The notes under the pieces: model-generated
Seen by the model: the letters and a program-made list of their open reading frames with translations, nothing else
Told to the model about the DNA's origin: nothing
The model's database searches: none
Translations under genes and position numbers: made by a program
Part shown: positions 6,775-8,078 of the stretch, one piece after another
Position numbering within the stretch: position 1 is the stretch's first letter
Layout: every line of letters starts with the position of its first letter
NCBI GenBank assembly: GCA_029077775.1
Contig: JAQNCU010000118.1
Location: 1-8,078, forward strand
From: Acidocella sp.
Lineage (GTDB): Bacteria > Pseudomonadota > Alphaproteobacteria > Acetobacterales > Acetobacteraceae
DNA: 8,078 nucleotides
Reading direction: 5' to 3'

Positions 6775-7019
6775 GGGCTATCGGGTTCCGCTTTGGCTTT
6801 GAGGGTGAGGCTGTAGACGCCGCGCGTTTCACTCGCGGCGATGAGCGCATGGCCGGAGGTTTTGCAGAAATCCCGAAAATCAGCCAGGGCGGCCTGGTCT
6901 GTGGCGAGGATACGCAGGCGGGCACCGGGGGGTAAACTGCGCAGCGCGCGGGCGGCGCGCAGCACGGGCAAAGGCGATTTTTGAAATTGCGCGTCGATCA
7001 AGGTTTCTCCCATAACCAT
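6771..7019 (-). CDS. TusA-fold (SirA/YeeD-like) protein lacking the catalytic cysteine
   Basis: About 82 residues with the TusA two-layer fold signature: LIDAQFQKSPLPVLRAARAL, then LPPGARLRILATDQAALADF, FCKTSGHAL, and a final strand near VYSLTLKAKA. TusA proteins carry persulfide sulfur on the Cys of the CPxP motif, for example in tRNA 2-thiouridylation. Here the motif reads KSPLP, with Ser15 (TCG, 6975-6977) replacing that Cys. The only remaining Cys, residue 52, lies 37 residues later and matches the non-essential second Cys of E. coli TusA. A persulfide-transfer role is therefore doubtful; a binding or regulatory role is possible but not shown. The start is uncertain: ATG 7019, ATG 7013, or TTG 7001, which alone has a well-spaced GGAG upstream. 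The stop overlaps the amidohydrolase start, so the two are coupled. Confidence 0.8.
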   Translation of the reverse strand: MVMGETLIDAQFQKSPLPVLRAARALRSLPPGARLRILATDQAALADFRDFCKTSGHALIAASETRGVYSLTLKAKAEPDSP

Positions 7020-7025
7020 AGAGTG

Positions 7026-7039
7026 CCCGCGCGCGCGGG
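7026..7039. repeat. 14-base perfect GC palindrome in divergent spacer
   Basis: CCCGCGCGCGCGGG is fully self-complementary and sits between the divergent TusA-like and mak starts. It could be an operator half-site pair, a Z-DNA-prone alternating tract, or chance in GC-rich DNA. No convincing -35/-10 pair was found in the 57-base spacer on either strand. Confidence 0.35.
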
Positions 7040-7076
7040 GTTGAGCAAGATTGATAAAGCGGCGACAACACACGCG

Positions 7077-7970
7077 ATGATGAATCGGATTGGCATCGAC
7101 CTTGGCGGGACGAAAACGGAGATTTTGGTGCTGGGTGCCGATCATGAGGTGCTGCTGCGCCAACGGGTGGCAACGCCACCAGACTATCAGGGTGTGGTGA
7201 GGACGATCCGCGATCTGGTGCTGGCCGCCGAGGCGCAGACCGGGGCAACGGCGCGGGTGGGCGTGGGGATACCGGGGACGATCAGCACGGCGACCGGGCT
7301 CGTGAAAAACGCCAATTCAAACGCGTTGAACGGCCATGCCTTTGCCGAGGATATGGGTGAGGCGCTGGGGCGCGACATAAGGGTGGCCAATGATGCGAAT
7401 TGCTTTGCGCTGTCTGAGGCGACAGACGGGGCGGCGGCGGGGCGGGCCGTGGTGTTCGGCGTGATCATCGGCACCGGGTGCGGGGCCGGGATTGTGGTTA
7501 ATGGCGCGATCCTGGAAGGGCGGCACCGGATTGCCGGGGAGTTTGGCCATACGCCGCTGCCCTGGCCGGGGCTGGAGGACATGCCGCTGCGGCCCTGCTG
7601 GTGCGGGCAAAACGGCTGCCTGGAGACATATTTGAGCGGCCCGGCTTTGGCCTTCGAGTGCGATGGGCCGGGCGCGCGCGATGCGCGGGGGATCAGCACC
7701 CGTGCCGCAGGCGGCGATGCGGTGGCGGTGCGGGCGCTGGCCCGCCATGCGGACAGGCTGGCGCGGGCCCTGGCGGTGGTGAGCAATATGCTCGACCCGG
7801 ATGCGATCGTGCTGGGCGGTGGCTTATCAAACCTGCCGGGGCTGGCGCAGGCGCTGCCCGGGTTGATGAAACCCTATATTTTCAGCGATGAGTTCGCGCC
7901 CAATATTCTGCGCAACCAGCATGGTGATTCCTCGGGCGTGCGCGGGGCGGCATGGTTGTGGCCTGCATGA
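7077..7970 (+). CDS. mak: Fructokinase, ROK family (Mak type)
   Basis: An ATP-dependent sugar kinase, most likely phosphorylating fructose to fructose-6-phosphate. It closely follows the E. coli Mak pattern as I recall it. From the second ATG (7080; 296 residues): the ATP loop IGIDLGGTKTEI (4-15), GVGIPGTIS and VKNANSNALNG (75-85), VANDANCFALSEA (102-114) with catalytic Asp105, and IIGTGCGAG (129-137). The ROK zinc site is GEFGH (His157) with C-x-C-x4-C (Cys173, 175, 180). The protein ends with LGGGLSN and HGDSSGVRGAAWLWP. Two adjacent ATGs (7077, 7080) are possible starts; neither has a strong Shine-Dalgarno sequence. Starting farther upstream would run into the TusA-like gene and add non-family sequence. 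A glucose, mannose or N-acetylglucosamine kinase activity is the main alternative. No sugar transporter gene is adjacent. Confidence 0.92.
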   Translation: MMNRIGIDLGGTKTEILVLGADHEVLLRQRVATPPDYQGVVRTIRDLVLAAEAQTGATARVGVGIPGTISTATGLVKNANSNALNGHAFAEDMGEALGRDIRVANDANCFALSEATDGAAAGRAVVFGVIIGTGCGAGIVVNGAILEGRHRIAGEFGHTPLPWPGLEDMPLRPCWCGQNGCLETYLSGPALAFECDGPGARDARGISTRAAGGDAVAVRALARHADRLARALAVVSNMLDPDAIVLGGGLSNLPGLAQALPGLMKPYIFSDEFAPNILRNQHGDSSGVRGAAWLWPA

Positions 7971-7980
7971 AGAAGAAAAA

Positions 7981-8004
7981 GCCGCTTTTTTGAAAAAAAG
8001 CGGC
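7981..8004. terminator. Hairpin after mak, probable terminator
   Basis: GCCGCTTTTT and AAAAAGCGGC pair as a 10-bp stem around a 4-base loop, starting ten bases after the mak stop. In the mak direction the stem is followed by GCAAAAAACTTTTGTT, with the T-run displaced by nine bases. In the opposite direction it is followed at once by TTTTTCTTCTTC, a stronger terminator context for transcription arriving from the right. A related hairpin with the same flanks lies at 4638-4664. Confidence 0.65.
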
Positions 8005-8076
8005 GCAAAAAACTTTTGTTATGCCGGTGCCGGGCTTCTGGAACCCCAATGGCCCAGATTAATAATGTTTTTTTGC
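8005..8076. repeat. Imperfect inverted repeat at right edge, possibly part of a larger intergenic element
   Basis: GCAAAAAAC (8005-8013) is mirrored by GTTTTTTTGC (8067-8076), with one extra T, around about 53 bases that hold no open gene. Together with the adjoining hairpin it looks like the left part of a palindromic intergenic repeat whose right part lies outside the window. Nothing else was recognised in 8017-8066. Confidence 0.4.
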
Positions 8077-8078
8077 TT

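Noticed and set aside
5671..6816. Long plus-strand open frame of 381 codons
   Set aside because: It lies opposite the amidohydrolase and xseB, whose motifs are unmistakable. Its product is low-complexity and Gly/Ala-rich, typical of an antisense frame in high-GC DNA.
7041..7058. TTGAGC and GATAAA as a promoter for mak
   Set aside because: The two boxes are only about six bases apart and each is a weak match; the minus-strand alternative TTGCTC-17-CACTCT is also poor.
6981..7076. Longer mak start at ATG 6981
   Set aside because: It would overlap the TusA-like gene and place 32 unrelated residues before the ATP-binding loop, which normally sits at the N-terminus.
1..8078. CRISPR array, insertion sequence, tRNA, rRNA or defence system
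   Set aside because: No regularly spaced repeats, transposase motifs or tRNA-like cloverleaf were seen, and nearly every base is assigned to a recognised housekeeping-type gene.

Overview
High-GC alphaproteobacterial chromosomal DNA, with eleven protein genes packed almost end to end and no stretch over 100 bases without a gene. The gene content and neighbourhood (class I fumarase; histone-deacetylase-like protein, xseB, ispA and tlyA in one run; Mak-type fructokinase) and the A-tract/hairpin spacers suggest an acidophilic or acetic-acid-type member of the Acetobacteraceae (Acidocella/Acidiphilium-like). That assignment comes from pattern recognition, not from a search.

Layout. (1) Positions 1-3855, plus strand: the 3' part of a class I fumarase, a GLOD5-like VOC protein, then queA, tgt and queF. 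Every junction is a stop/start overlap, so the block reads as one translationally coupled operon. QueF makes preQ1, Tgt inserts it into tRNA at position 34, and QueA converts it to epoxyqueuosine. The gene order is the reverse of the reaction order. (2) Positions 3830-7019, minus strand: transcribed from right to left as a TusA-fold protein, a class II histone-deacetylase-like amidohydrolase, xseB, ispA and tlyA. The end of tlyA overlaps the end of queF by 26 bases. (3) Positions 7077-7970, plus strand: a ROK-family fructokinase (mak), divergent from the TusA-like gene across 57 bases that hold a 14-base GC palindrome. (4) Positions 7971-8078: a hairpin and a larger imperfect inverted repeat that runs off the right edge.

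No mobile element, CRISPR array, tRNA, rRNA or clear new multi-gene system was found. Three things deserve a second look. The TusA-like protein has Ser where the family has its catalytic Cys. A related hairpin/A-tract unit follows both ispA and mak, with the T-run on the side facing the gene. The ispA-tlyA slot, where dxs often sits in relatives, holds only 59 bases and this repeat-like hairpin.
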